Origin: Craurococcus roseus
Lineage (GTDB): Bacteria; Pseudomonadota; Alphaproteobacteria; Acetobacterales; Acetobacteraceae
DNA length: 57,571 bases
Assembly (NCBI RefSeq): GCF_039523795.1
Contig: NZ_BAAAFZ010000036.1
Location: forward strand, 1 to 57,571
Direction of reading: 5' to 3'
A program made the translations under genes and the position numbers. Positions 12,104 to 21,213 of this stretch are shown here, in pieces; within the stretch, counting starts at the first letter, position 1, and each line of letters opens with the position of its first letter. The notes under the pieces are model-generated. The model worked only from the letters and a program-made list of their open reading frames with translations. It did not search any database and was not told the origin of the DNA.

Positions 12104-12628
12104 TCATGGCAGCTTGCCCGTGCGGGCGACGCGGCGGATGGCGCGGGGCCGGGCCGCCTTTTCGGCGATGCCGCTGATGCCCTCGCGCCGCCGTAACTCG
12201 GCCCAGACCTCCTCCGGCCGGATGCCCGCGTCCACCCAGACCACCAGCAGATGGTACAGCACGTCGGCGGATTCGAGCACGATCTCGGGCCGGTGCCCCT
12301 GCGCCGCCTCGATGACGCACTCCACCGCCTCTTCGCCGAGCTTCTGCGCCACCTTGGCGGTGCCGCGCGCCAGCAGCCGGGCGGAGTGCGAATAGCGGAC
12401 GTCGCCGGCCAAGCGCCGGCTCTCGACGGTCTGCCAGAGCCGGTCCAGCACCGTGGCGTCGGCGCCAGCGGTCTCGACCTCCAGCGGACGCAGCACCCGC
12501 GCCTCCGCCAGCCGCACCGACTTCGGCGGCTTTGGGGCGCGGACGGCGGCGCGCGTCCCCTTCGCGGCCTTCTTCGGCTTGTCCGGCTTCGCCTTGGCGG
12601 GTTTCTTCGCCTTCGCGGCCTTGGCCAT
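12104..12628 (-). CDS. hisE: Phosphoribosyl-ATP pyrophosphatase with Lys-rich N-terminal extension
   Basis: Second step of histidine synthesis, converting PR-ATP to PR-AMP. The catalytic domain occupies roughly residues 58-174: VLDRLWQTVESRR, LARGTAKVAQKLGEEAVECV and ESADVLYHLLVVW are the HisE hallmarks. As called, the protein is 174 residues, whereas HisE is usually about 105-110. The extra N-terminus is dominated by Lys, Ala and Pro and resembles a histone-H1-like tail. The ATG at 12628 is two bases after the hisF stop, which supports it. A GTG at 12517 would remove most of the extension and cannot be excluded. Confidence 0.93.
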   Translation of the reverse strand: MAKAAKAKKPAKAKPDKPKKAAKGTRAAVRAPKPPKSVRLAEARVLRPLEVETAGADATVLDRLWQTVESRRLAGDVRYSHSARLLARGTAKVAQKLGEEAVECVIEAAQGHRPEIVLESADVLYHLLVVWVDAGIRPEEVWAELRRREGISGIAEKAARPRAIRRVARTGKLP

Positions 12629-12630
12629 GC

Positions 12631-13410
12631 TCAGGCGGTTTCCATGGCCGCCGCGGCGGGGCGCACCGGTAGGCCTGCCGCCGCCAACGCCGCCTTGGCG
12701 TCCGCGATGCGGAACTCGCCGTAATGGAACACGCTGGCCGCCAGCAACCCCGTGGCGCCGGCGCGCGCGCCCTCCACAAAGTGCCCGACGCTGCCCACGC
12801 CGCCGGACGCGATGAGCGGCACGCCGGTCGCCGCCCGCACGGCCCGCAGCAGCTCCGTGTCGAAGCCGGATTTGGTGCCGTCGCGGTCCATGGAGGTCAG
12901 CAGGATCTCTCCCGCCCCGGCCCGCGCCATGCGCCGCGCCCATTCCACCGCGTCGAGGCCGGTCGGGCGGCGCCCGCCGTGGGTGAACACCTCCCACCGG
13001 CCGGGGCCTGAAGCGCGCGCGTCCACCGCCACCACGATGCACTGGCTGCCGAAGGCCTCCGCGGCGCGGGAAACCAGTTCGGGCTCGGCCACGGCGGCGC
13101 TGTTGATGCTGGCCTTGTCCGCGCCCGCCAGCAACAGGCGGCGGATGTCGTCCACGCTGCGGACGCCCCCGCCCACCGTCATCGGGATGAACAGCTCCGC
13201 CGCGGTGCGGGAGACGACGTCGAGGATGGTGTCCCGGTTCTCGTGCGAGGCGGCGATGTCGAGGAACGTGACCTCGTCCGCCCCCTCCCGCCCGTAGAGC
13301 CGCGCCTGCTCCACCGGGTCGCCGGCATCGCGGAGCGAGACGAAGTTCACGCCCTTCACCACGCGGCCGTCCTTCACATCGAGGCAGGGGATCACGCGAA
13401 GGGCCAGCAC
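12631..13410 (-). CDS. hisF: Imidazole glycerol phosphate synthase cyclase subunit HisF
   Basis: Cyclase half of the HisHF enzyme, using ammonia from HisH to make imidazole glycerol phosphate and AICAR. The 259-residue TIM barrel has both catalytic aspartates in context: VIPCLDVKDGRVVKGVNF near the N-terminus and LLTSMDRDGTKSGFD. It also has FIPMTVGGGVRSVDDI and IASGGVGSVGHF. It is separated from hisA by a ridA remnant and a DUF1330 gene, and lies directly upstream of hisE. Confidence 0.97.
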   Translation of the reverse strand: MLALRVIPCLDVKDGRVVKGVNFVSLRDAGDPVEQARLYGREGADEVTFLDIAASHENRDTILDVVSRTAAELFIPMTVGGGVRSVDDIRRLLLAGADKASINSAAVAEPELVSRAAEAFGSQCIVVAVDARASGPGRWEVFTHGGRRPTGLDAVEWARRMARAGAGEILLTSMDRDGTKSGFDTELLRAVRAATGVPLIASGGVGSVGHFVEGARAGATGLLAASVFHYGEFRIADAKAALAAAGLPVRPAAAAMETA

Positions 13411-13506
13411 GGCGCCACCTCAGCAACAAGCACCCGCAGCGACGGGCTCGGACGGTGCCATGACGCCCCGGCGGAGACGGGTCAAGCGGCGTCGGCGCCC
13501 AGGCCG

Positions 13507-13806
13507 TCAGGCCGGCGGCGTCCAGCCCTCGACCAGCACGATGTCCGACGCGGCGCTCTCTTGCCGCAGCCGGAGGAGCGGCGCGTATTCCGGGCTGTCG
13601 TAGAAGCCCCGCGCGGCGTCCAAGGACGGGAATTCGAGCACGACGAGGCGCTTGAGGCCGAGGTCGCCCTCCACGGGATGGAGTTCGCCGCCGCGCACGA
13701 GGTAACGCCCGCCGTGCTTCTCGACCAGCGGGGCTACCCGCTCCCGGTAGGCGCCGAACCTTTCCGCGTCGCGGATGTCGAGGTTCACGATGAAGTAGGC
13801 CGCCAT
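13507..13806 (-). CDS. DUF1330 family protein
   Basis: A 99-residue ferredoxin-fold-like protein of the DUF1330 family: AAYFIVNLDIRDAERFGAYR, KHGGRYLVRGG, KRLVVLEFPSLDAARGFYDS and PEYAPLLRLRQESAASDIVLVEG match the family in order. These dimeric alpha-beta barrel proteins have no settled function. It lies between hisA and hisF together with a broken ridA gene, an arrangement that interrupts the his operon. Confidence 0.9.
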   Translation of the reverse strand: MAAYFIVNLDIRDAERFGAYRERVAPLVEKHGGRYLVRGGELHPVEGDLGLKRLVVLEFPSLDAARGFYDSPEYAPLLRLRQESAASDIVLVEGWTPPA

Positions 13807-13836
13807 GGTCCTTCTTCTCCCGCGGTGGCGCCCCGA

Positions 13837-14229
13837 TCAGGCCAGGGCGACGCACTCGGTCTCGATGTCGAACTCCAGGGGCCAGGAGCCCACGGCGACG
13901 AAGGTTCGGGCGGGGGCTTGTCCGGGAAATGGCGCGCGTAAACGCGGTTCACCTTGGCGAAATGCGCCGCGTTGCTGACGTACACCGTTGCCTTCACGAC
14001 CTTCTCCATGGACGAACCCGCGGCCTCAAGGGCGTGCTTCAGCGCCGCCAGCGACGCTTCGGTCTGCTCTTCTATGCCGCCGTCCACGATCTTGCCGGAC
14101 GCGAGGTCGATGCCGGGGCAAGCCGGACACGAAAACGAATCCGTACGCCCGCACCACAGGCGAAAGCGGCACGCCGGCCATGCGGATCATGTCGAAGACG
14201 ATGGGAACCTCAACGATTTCCTTGCCCAC
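13837..14229 (-). pseudogene. RidA-family (YjgF/UK114) gene with two frameshifts
   Basis: RidA proteins deaminate reactive enamines and imines. Three pieces in three frames make one full-length protein. The first is VGKEIVEVPIVFDMIRM to AYGFVFVSGLP from a GTG at 14229. The second is GIDLASGKIVDG to VYVSNAAHFAKVNRVYARHF. The third is RTFVAVGSWPLEFDI to ECVALA, with its stop at 13837. The breaks fall near 14118 and 13920, both in C/G runs. All conserved blocks remain intact between breaks, so either the gene died very recently or the breaks are sequencing errors. Confidence 0.82.
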
Positions 14230-14313
14230 GCTGGCCCCTCTTCGCCGGGGGCGCCCATCGTGCCCCTCCTCCGGCGGCCTTGTCACCAGAGCCGTTCGCC
14301 CGGGCCCGTCGCC

Positions 14314-15051
14314 CTAGCGGTCCGCCACCAGCGCCAGCGCCTCGGCGGCGTCGATCCGCCCGTCGTACAGCGCGCGGCCGATCACCACGCCTTCGATCCC
14401 CTCGGACGCCACCGCCGACAGCGCCGCCAAGTCGTCGAGCGAGGCGACGCCGCCCGAGGCGATCACCGGCAGGGACACGGCGCGGGCCAGCGCCAGGGTC
14501 GCTTCCAGGTTCACGCCGCGCAGCATCCCGTCGCGGTCGATGTCGGTGTAGATGATGGCGGCGACGCCCGCGTCCTCGAAGCGGCGGGCGAGGTCGGACG
14601 CCGTCATGGTGGACGCCTCGGCCCAGCCCTCCACGGCGACCATGCCCTGCCGCGCGTCGATGCCGACCGCCACCCGCCCCGGGTGCTTGGCGCAGGCGGC
14701 GCGCACCAGGTCGGGGTTCTTCACCGCGGCCGAGCCGAGGATGGCGCGCTCCACGCCGCGCGCCAGCCAAGCGTCCACCGTCCGCATGTCGCGGATGCCA
14801 CCGCCGAGTTGCACCGGCACGCCCGGCACGGCGGCGAGGATCGCCTCGACGGCGGCGGCGTTGGCCGGGCGGCCGGCGAAGGCGCCGTCCAGGTCCACCA
14901 CGTGCAGCCACGAAAAGCCCTGCGCGGCGAAGGAGCGCGCCTGCTCCTGGGGCCGGCCGGAATACACGGTGGCCTGCGCCATGTCGCCGCGCCGGAGGCG
15001 GACCACCTGCCCGCCCTTAAGGTCGATCGCCGGGTAGATACGCAGGCCCAT
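14314..15051 (-). CDS. hisA: ProFAR isomerase HisA
   Basis: Amadori isomerase of histidine synthesis. The 245-residue TIM barrel shows IYPAIDLKGGQVVRLRRGD with the first catalytic Asp, VPVQLGGGIRDMRTV, AVGIDARQGMVAVEGW and IYTDIDRDGMLRGVN with the second catalytic Asp. VIASGGVASLDDL follows. Its start lies one base from the GNAT stop, so it is within the same operon. Confidence 0.97.
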   Translation of the reverse strand: MGLRIYPAIDLKGGQVVRLRRGDMAQATVYSGRPQEQARSFAAQGFSWLHVVDLDGAFAGRPANAAAVEAILAAVPGVPVQLGGGIRDMRTVDAWLARGVERAILGSAAVKNPDLVRAACAKHPGRVAVGIDARQGMVAVEGWAEASTMTASDLARRFEDAGVAAIIYTDIDRDGMLRGVNLEATLALARAVSLPVIASGGVASLDDLAALSAVASEGIEGVVIGRALYDGRIDAAEALALVADR

Positions 15052-15052
15052 C

Positions 15053-15670
15053 TCATCCGGCCTCCCCGCCGCGGCCCATCACCTGCTCCGTGCTGCGCCC
15101 GCGCCCGGGCTCCAGCAGCTTGTAGTAGTAATGGCCGGCCACGGTCTGCCCGCGGACCCGAGCATAGGCCGGGTGCGTGCCCCAGCGGACGTAGCCCAAG
15201 GCCTCGAACAGCAGTATGGCCGTGGTCTGCGTTTCGCGCACGTCGAGGTTCAACACCCGGTGCCCGAGTGCGGCGGCCCGCTCCTCCACCCGCTGGATCA
15301 TCAGCCGGGCGAGGCCGTGGCCGCGGGCGTAGGGCGCGATGTAGGCGTGGGTGAGCGTGGCGCCGAAGGCCTGCGCCTCGTTGTGGCGGGGCGGGCGGAC
15401 GAGCTGGACGCTGCCCGCCACATGGCCGTCCAGGCGCGCCACGAGCAATTCCCGCTCCGGCACCAGCAGCACGCCGCGGAAGTGCCGCTCCAGGGCGGCG
15501 CGGCCCTGCGGCTCCACCCAGCCGAAGCCGCCGCCCTCGATGATGGCGGCGTCCGTCGCCTCGCACAGCTCGGCCATCTCGTGGTCGGCGAGCTCCGCCA
15601 CCAACTCCACCGCGATCTGGGCCTTGCCGAATTGGATGTGGTCGCGCCGGAACGGGCTCACGGGTCCCAC
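15053..15670 (-). CDS. GNAT family N-acetyltransferase
   Basis: A 205-residue acetyltransferase with the GNAT acetyl-CoA loop APYARGHGLARLMIQRVEER and the following LNLDVRETQTTAILLFEALGY. Substrate is unknown. It overlaps hisH by 13 bases and abuts hisA, so it is a real member of the his transcript. Similar GNAT genes sit between hisH and hisA in other Rhodospirillales, but no role in histidine synthesis is known to me. The N-terminal dozen residues could be shorter if a later start is used. Confidence 0.88.
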   Translation of the reverse strand: MGPVSPFRRDHIQFGKAQIAVELVAELADHEMAELCEATDAAIIEGGGFGWVEPQGRAALERHFRGVLLVPERELLVARLDGHVAGSVQLVRPPRHNEAQAFGATLTHAYIAPYARGHGLARLMIQRVEERAAALGHRVLNLDVRETQTTAILLFEALGYVRWGTHPAYARVRGQTVAGHYYYKLLEPGRGRSTEQVMGRGGEAG

Positions 15671-16353
15671 CGCAGGAAATTCCTCAGGATGCGCAGCCCA
15701 ACCTCCGCGCTTTTTTCCACATGGAACTGGGTGCCGGCGACGTTGCCGCTCGCCACCACGGCCACGACCGGGCCACCGTAGTCGGTGGTCGCGACCACCT
15801 CCTCCGCCGAGGCGCCCCTCAACGCGTAGGAATGCACGAAGTAGGCGTGCGACCCCGGCCCGACGCCCTCCAACAAAGCGTGTCCGCCAGGCGCCGCCGC
15901 CGCCGCGAGCGTGTTCCAGCCCATCTGCGGCAGCGGGAGCGGGAGGCCGCCGGCGCCCGCGCCGGGCGCCATGGGCGCGATCTCGCCCTTGATCCAGCCG
16001 AGGCCCGGCGTTTCACCGTGCTCCAGGCCGCGCTCGGCAAGGATCTGCATGCCGACGCAGATGCCGAGCAGCGGCACGCCCCGGCCCCGCACCGCGTCCT
16101 CCAGCGTTTCCACCATGCCGGGCAGGGCGAAGAGGCCCCGCATGCAAGCCGAGAAGGCGCCCTGCCCGGGCAGCACGATCCGCGACGCAAGCGCCACGAC
16201 CGCGGGGTCGCGCGTGACTTCCGCCTCCACCGGCGCGTCCGCCAACGCCGAAGCGCGCTCCAGCGCCCGCAGCACCGAAGCAAGATTCCCGGACCCAGGG
16301 TCCACGACGGCCACGCGGCCGCCGCCCTGCCGCCGCCGAGGGGAGGCGCTCAT
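15658..16353 (-). CDS. hisH: Imidazole glycerol phosphate synthase glutaminase subunit HisH
   Basis: Class I glutamine amidotransferase that feeds ammonia to HisF. The 231-residue protein begins VAVVDPGSGNLASVLRALE after a basic 13-residue leader. It has the oxyanion segment IVLPGQGAF and the nucleophile in LLGICVGMQIL. The catalytic His-Glu pair appears as GTQFHVEKSAEVGLRIL; HVEKS replaces the more common HPEKS, with catalytic residues kept. The ATG at 16353 overlaps the DUF2628 stop. Confidence 0.96.
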   Translation of the reverse strand: MSASPRRRQGGGRVAVVDPGSGNLASVLRALERASALADAPVEAEVTRDPAVVALASRIVLPGQGAFSACMRGLFALPGMVETLEDAVRGRGVPLLGICVGMQILAERGLEHGETPGLGWIKGEIAPMAPGAGAGGLPLPLPQMGWNTLAAAAAPGGHALLEGVGPGSHAYFVHSYALRGASAEEVVATTDYGGPVVAVVASGNVAGTQFHVEKSAEVGLRILRNFLRWDP

Positions 16354-16748
16354 GCCAGGGCGGCCCGGCCCCACGCCGAACCGAGTTCCGGCCGCGCCGC
16401 GAGCAGCCGCTCGAGCGCCCGCTCCTCGTCGTGCTCCGCGACCACGTGCGCCTGCGCGTAGCCCCACCGGGCGAGGGCGCGCCGCCGCAGGTCGCGCGCG
16501 TGGCAGCCGAGGAGGAACTGCAACGCCGGCAACGCAAGGACGCCCCCGGCCGAGGCCAGCAGGAGGGCCATCCCCGCGGCCACGAACCACAGCAAGGCTG
16601 GCAGCCACAGCCGGTTCGCCAGCAGCCAGAACGGCCCGAACAGGAACGCGCCCCAGGAGAACCCTTCGCGCACTAGTACCGGGGCGCGGCGCGACGGTCG
16701 GCCTTCGCGGTCCAGGGCGGGCGGCAGGTGGACGGTCCAAATGCGCAT
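16350..16748 (-). CDS. DUF2628 membrane protein
   Basis: A 132-residue protein with a cytoplasmic N-terminus (MRIWTVHLPPALDREGRP) and the DUF2628 core VLVREGFSWGAFLFGPFWLL. Two or three hydrophobic segments follow (LWLPALLWFVAAGMALLLAS, LALPALQFLLGCHA). A soluble tail reads RRRALARWGYAQAHVVAEHD. The family is common in alphaproteobacterial his operons, with no known function. Its start overlaps the hisB stop and its stop overlaps the hisH start, so expression is tied to the pathway. Confidence 0.92.
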   Translation of the reverse strand: MRIWTVHLPPALDREGRPSRRAPVLVREGFSWGAFLFGPFWLLANRLWLPALLWFVAAGMALLLASAGGVLALPALQFLLGCHARDLRRRALARWGYAQAHVVAEHDEERALERLLAARPELGSAWGRAALA

Positions 16749-17368
16749 CAGGCTTCCAGCATCCCCTTGGTCGAGGGCACCGCGCCCGGCGCGCGCGGGT
16801 CGGGCTCGGTGGCCATGCGGAGCGCCCGCGCCATGGCTTTGAAGCAGGCTTCGGCGACATGGTGCGCGTTGGTGCCGGCCTTCAAGGCGAGGTGCAGCGT
16901 GATGCCGGCGTTGAAGGCGAAGGCGCGGAAGAACTCCTGGAACAGTTCCGTGTCCATCTCGCCGATCTTCGGGGGGCCGAAGGGCACCGACCACGCCAGG
17001 AACGGCCGGCCGGAGATGTCCACGGCCGCCTCCGCCAGCGCCTCGTCCATGGGCAGGACGGCGTGGCCGTAGCGGCGGATTCCCCGTTTGTCCCCCAGCG
17101 CCTGCCGCAGCGCTTGGCCGAGGACGATGCCCGTGTCCTCCGTGGTGTGGTGGAAGTCGATGTGCAGATCGCCCTTCGCGTGCAGCGTCAGGTCGAACAG
17201 CGCGTGGCGGGCGAGCGCCGTCAGCATGTGGTCCAGGAACCCGATGCCGGTCGCCACCTCGGCGCTCCCGGTCCCGTCCAGGTCCAGCGCGGCACGGATC
17301 GCGGTTTCGGATGTTTCCCGCACGACCTCGGCGCGCCGGCGGGGCTGAGGAGGGCGCTGGTCCTGCAT
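16748..17368 (-). CDS. hisB: Imidazoleglycerol-phosphate dehydratase HisB
   Basis: Monofunctional dehydratase of histidine synthesis (no phosphatase domain). The 206-residue protein has GFLDHMLTALARHALFDLT, the metal-binding histidine clusters DFHHTTEDTGIVLGQAL and AGTNAHHVAEACFKA, and GRPFLAWSVPF. An upstream in-frame start at 17404 exists, but the ATG at 17368 (MQDQRPPQPRRRAEVVRET) gives the usual length. It is the first gene of the his cluster, divergent from the TPR gene with 137 bases between, where a promoter is expected. Confidence 0.96.
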   Translation of the reverse strand: MQDQRPPQPRRRAEVVRETSETAIRAALDLDGTGSAEVATGIGFLDHMLTALARHALFDLTLHAKGDLHIDFHHTTEDTGIVLGQALRQALGDKRGIRRYGHAVLPMDEALAEAAVDISGRPFLAWSVPFGPPKIGEMDTELFQEFFRAFAFNAGITLHLALKAGTNAHHVAEACFKAMARALRMATEPDPRAPGAVPSTKGMLEA

Positions 17369-17505
17369 GGCGGCCTGTCTAGGCCCGGTCCGGCGACGGG
17401 GCAACCGGCGCGGGAGGTTGCCACCGCCTCCTTACAATACGAACTTGCAATGAAGGCCCTTGGCGAGATATTGATCGCGCGTCGCAACAAAGTGGATGGA
17501 CGCCC

Positions 17506-18555
17506 ATGCGTAAGGTCCTGGCCGTGGCTCTGTGCGCGTCGGTCGCGGCCCCGGCCGCCGGGCCGGTGGTCGCGCGTACGGTGTACGACGAGGCCTGGGC
17601 TTGGTGCATCGGCGCCGACAGCGCCACCCACGCGCACCGCGTCGAGGGCTGCACCTGGCTGATCCGCCATGGCGACCAGAAGGGCAAGGATCTCGCTTCG
17701 GCCTTCATCAACCTCGGGCAAGCCCGCCAGGACACCCGCAATCCGGCCGTCGCCCTCGCCAGCTACGAACGGGCCATCCAGCTCGACCCGCAGGGCGCCC
17801 TCGGCTACGCCAGCCGCGGCCGGCTCCGCCAGCAGCAAGGCGACCACGCCGGCGCCCTGGCGGACTGGAACCGGGTCATCCACCTGGAGCCCCGCGCCGG
17901 CGACGCCTACAACGCCCGCGGCCTGGTCCGCGCGAGCCAGGGCGACCTCCCCGGCGCCATCGCCGACTACACCGCCGCTCTCCGGCTGGCGCCGCGGGCC
18001 ACGGAGGCCTTGGTGAACCGCGGCCAGGCCCGCTTCGAGACCCGCGACATCAAGGGCGCGCTCGCCGACTACAACCGCACGCTCACCCTGTCGCCCAACC
18101 GCACCGACGCGCTGGAAGGCCGCGGCCTCGCCCGCCTCGTCGCCGGCAACTTGGCCGGCGCCCGCGCCGACTTCGACCGGGTGCTCCAGGCCGATCCTTA
18201 CGCGGCGCCCGTCCTGAGCAACCGCTGCATCGCCCGCCACCGCCTGGGCGAACCGCGCGCCGCCGAGGATTGCGAGGCTGGCGTGGCGACGGCCCTGCCC
18301 CAGACGGCATGGCCGCACGCCGCACGGGCCGGGCTCCGGCTGATGGCGCACGACCTGCCCGGCGCCCGCGCCGACATCGTCGAGGCCATGCGGCGCGACC
18401 CGAACAACGCGTCGACGATGCAACTCCGCGCCCTGCTGCGCGCGCGCCTCGGCGACACCGCCGGCGCCGCCGCCGATACCCAGGCCGCACGCGCCATACA
18501 ACCGCAGGTGGAAGCGCGCGTGGCGGAAATCTTCGGGGCCGGGCTGGGGCGGTGA
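17506..18555 (+). CDS. Exported tetratricopeptide-repeat protein
   Basis: A 349-residue protein with a signal peptide (MRKVLAVALCASVAAPAAGP, cleavage expected after VVA). At least seven TPR units follow: SAFINLGQARQDTRNPAVAL, GYASRGRLRQQQGDHAGALA, AYNARGLVRASQGDLPGAIA, ALVNRGQARFETRDIKGALA and ALEGRGLARLVAGNLAGARA are clear, with more diverged ones after. Repeats end in LDP/LEP/LAP/LSP turns. This is a protein-interaction scaffold in the periplasm; no enzymatic domain is seen. It is monocistronic, preceding hslV by 140 bases. Confidence 0.88.
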   Translation: MRKVLAVALCASVAAPAAGPVVARTVYDEAWAWCIGADSATHAHRVEGCTWLIRHGDQKGKDLASAFINLGQARQDTRNPAVALASYERAIQLDPQGALGYASRGRLRQQQGDHAGALADWNRVIHLEPRAGDAYNARGLVRASQGDLPGAIADYTAALRLAPRATEALVNRGQARFETRDIKGALADYNRTLTLSPNRTDALEGRGLARLVAGNLAGARADFDRVLQADPYAAPVLSNRCIARHRLGEPRAAEDCEAGVATALPQTAWPHAARAGLRLMAHDLPGARADIVEAMRRDPNNASTMQLRALLRARLGDTAGAAADTQAARAIQPQVEARVAEIFGAGLGR

Positions 18556-18588
18556 GAAGGACGTAGCGCAGGAGCCCCAGCACCGGTC

Positions 18589-18607
18589 CCGCCGGTCGCC
18601 CCGGCGG
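18589..18607 (+). terminator. Short GC hairpin after the TPR gene
   Basis: Seven-base-pair stem (CCGCCGG / CCGGCGG) with loop TCGCC, 33 bases after the TPR stop and before hslV. No T-run follows, so it is a weak terminator candidate. Confidence 0.3.
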
Positions 18608-18695
18608 TGACGGGCGCGTCACTCGGGAGGCATGGCCCACCGCCACAGTTCGCCCCGGTTGTATGCTCCCCGCGCACATCCCATCTGCGTGGATC

Positions 18696-19261
18696 ATGAG
18701 CCCTCCGACCTCCCCTCACGACCCCTTGGGCTGGCACGGCACCACCATCCTTTGCGTCCGCAAGGGCCCGCAGGTGGCGATGGCCGGCGACGGCCAGGTT
18801 TCGCTCGGCCAGACCGTGGTGAAGGGCAACGCCCGCAAGGTCCGGCGCATCGCGCAGGGCCGCGTGCTCGCGGGCTTCGCCGGCGCCACCGCCGACGCCT
18901 TCACCCTGCTGGAGCGCCTCGAAGCCAAGCTGGAGCGCTTTCCCGACCAATTGGAGCGCGCCTGCGTCGAACTGGCGAAGGATTGGCGCACCGACCGCTA
19001 CCTCCGCCGGCTGGAGGCGCTGCTCGCCGTCGCCGACCGCAACCGCTCCCTGCTCGTCACCGGCCAAGGCGACGTGCTGGAGCCGGAGGACGGCATCATC
19101 GGCATCGGCTCCGGCGGCAACTACGCGCTGGCGGCCGCCCGCGCGCTGGCGACCGTGGACGGCATAGCCGCCGACGAGGTCTGCCGGCGCGCCATGAGGA
19201 TAGCCGGCGACATCTGCGTTTACACCAACAGCAACGTCGTGCTCGAAACGCTGGACACCTG

Positions 19262-19262
<1 letters not shown>
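18696..19262 (+). CDS. hslV: ATP-dependent protease peptidase subunit HslV
   Basis: Threonine peptidase of the HslUV (ClpQY) protease. From the ATG at 18696 the precursor is 188 residues. The nucleophile is Thr16 in GWHGTTILCVRKG, exposed after removal of a 15-residue propeptide. MAGDGQVSLGQTVVKGNARKVRR, GFAGATADAFTLLERLE and SGGNYALAAARAL are diagnostic, and it ends in CVYTNSNVVLETL. Its TGA overlaps the hslU ATG (TGATG). An earlier in-frame ATG at 18663 is possible but would add an atypical leader. Confidence 0.96.
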
Positions 19263-20590
<1,328 letters not shown>

Positions 20591-20600
20591 GCGCGGCCGC

Positions 20601-21164
20601 TCAGGGCGCGACCCGGCGGCGGAACACCTCCGAGGCGCGCGCCACCACCAAGCCGAGCTTGCGGACGGTGAAGCGGTTCAGCAGCGTCTCGCCGTCGTCG
20701 GCCAGGTACATCCAGTGCTCGAAATCGACCCGGCGCAGCCAGTCGCCGGGCGGCAGAGTCAGGGTGTAGGCCCAATGGAATGTCCGCCCTTGCGCCTCGC
20801 CGACGGCGGTGCCGACCACCGGCGCCGAGGTCGCCTCGTATCGGTGCGCGCCCACCCGTCGCAGCCGCCATTGCCTCTCCTGCACCGAGCCGTCATCCAG
20901 GCGGACCGTTTGGTCGAGCACCAGCGCGTCCCCGTCGCGGCGCCCCTCCGCCTCGGTGGAGAAGCGGCCCGTGGACGCGCCGCCGCTGTCCTCCCACACG
21001 CCGAAGGAGGCGGTGCGGCCCTCGAAGTACCGGTCCGGCTCCAGCGCCGGCCCGCCGAGCGCGCGCAGCGCTTCCGGCGGCAAGGGCCCGCCCCGGCCGC
21101 ACCCGGCGGCCGCCAACGCCAAGCATGACGCCGCGGCCCCGCGCACGACCACCCGCCGCCCCAC
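20601..21164 (-). CDS. DUF3833-type lipoprotein
   Basis: About 187 residues, with a short basic N-terminus and a lipoprotein signal peptide ending in LALAAAGC (lipobox Cys near residue 25). The mature part matches DUF3833: DRYFEGRTASFGVWEDSGG, GRFSTEAEGRRDGDALVLDQ, FHWAYTLTLPPGDWLRRVDF, EHWMYLADDGETLLNRF and TVRKLGLVVARASEVFRRR. Function is unknown. The start is uncertain. GTG at 21164 is chosen because the only ATG (21215) would overlap the divergent EcsC start and extend the leader beyond a normal signal peptide. Confidence 0.78.
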   Translation of the reverse strand: MGRRVVVRGAAASCLALAAAGCGRGGPLPPEALRALGGPALEPDRYFEGRTASFGVWEDSGGASTGRFSTEAEGRRDGDALVLDQTVRLDDGSVQERQWRLRRVGAHRYEATSAPVVGTAVGEAQGRTFHWAYTLTLPPGDWLRRVDFEHWMYLADDGETLLNRFTVRKLGLVVARASEVFRRRVAP

Positions 21165-21213
21165 CGGCGCGCAAGGTGAACAATTCGGCCTCGCGGGCGT
21201 TGCAGCACCGATC

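Noticed and set aside
17532..18566. Second long frame over the TPR gene
   Set aside because: It is an Arg/Pro-rich shadow; the other frame has a signal peptide and regular TPR units.
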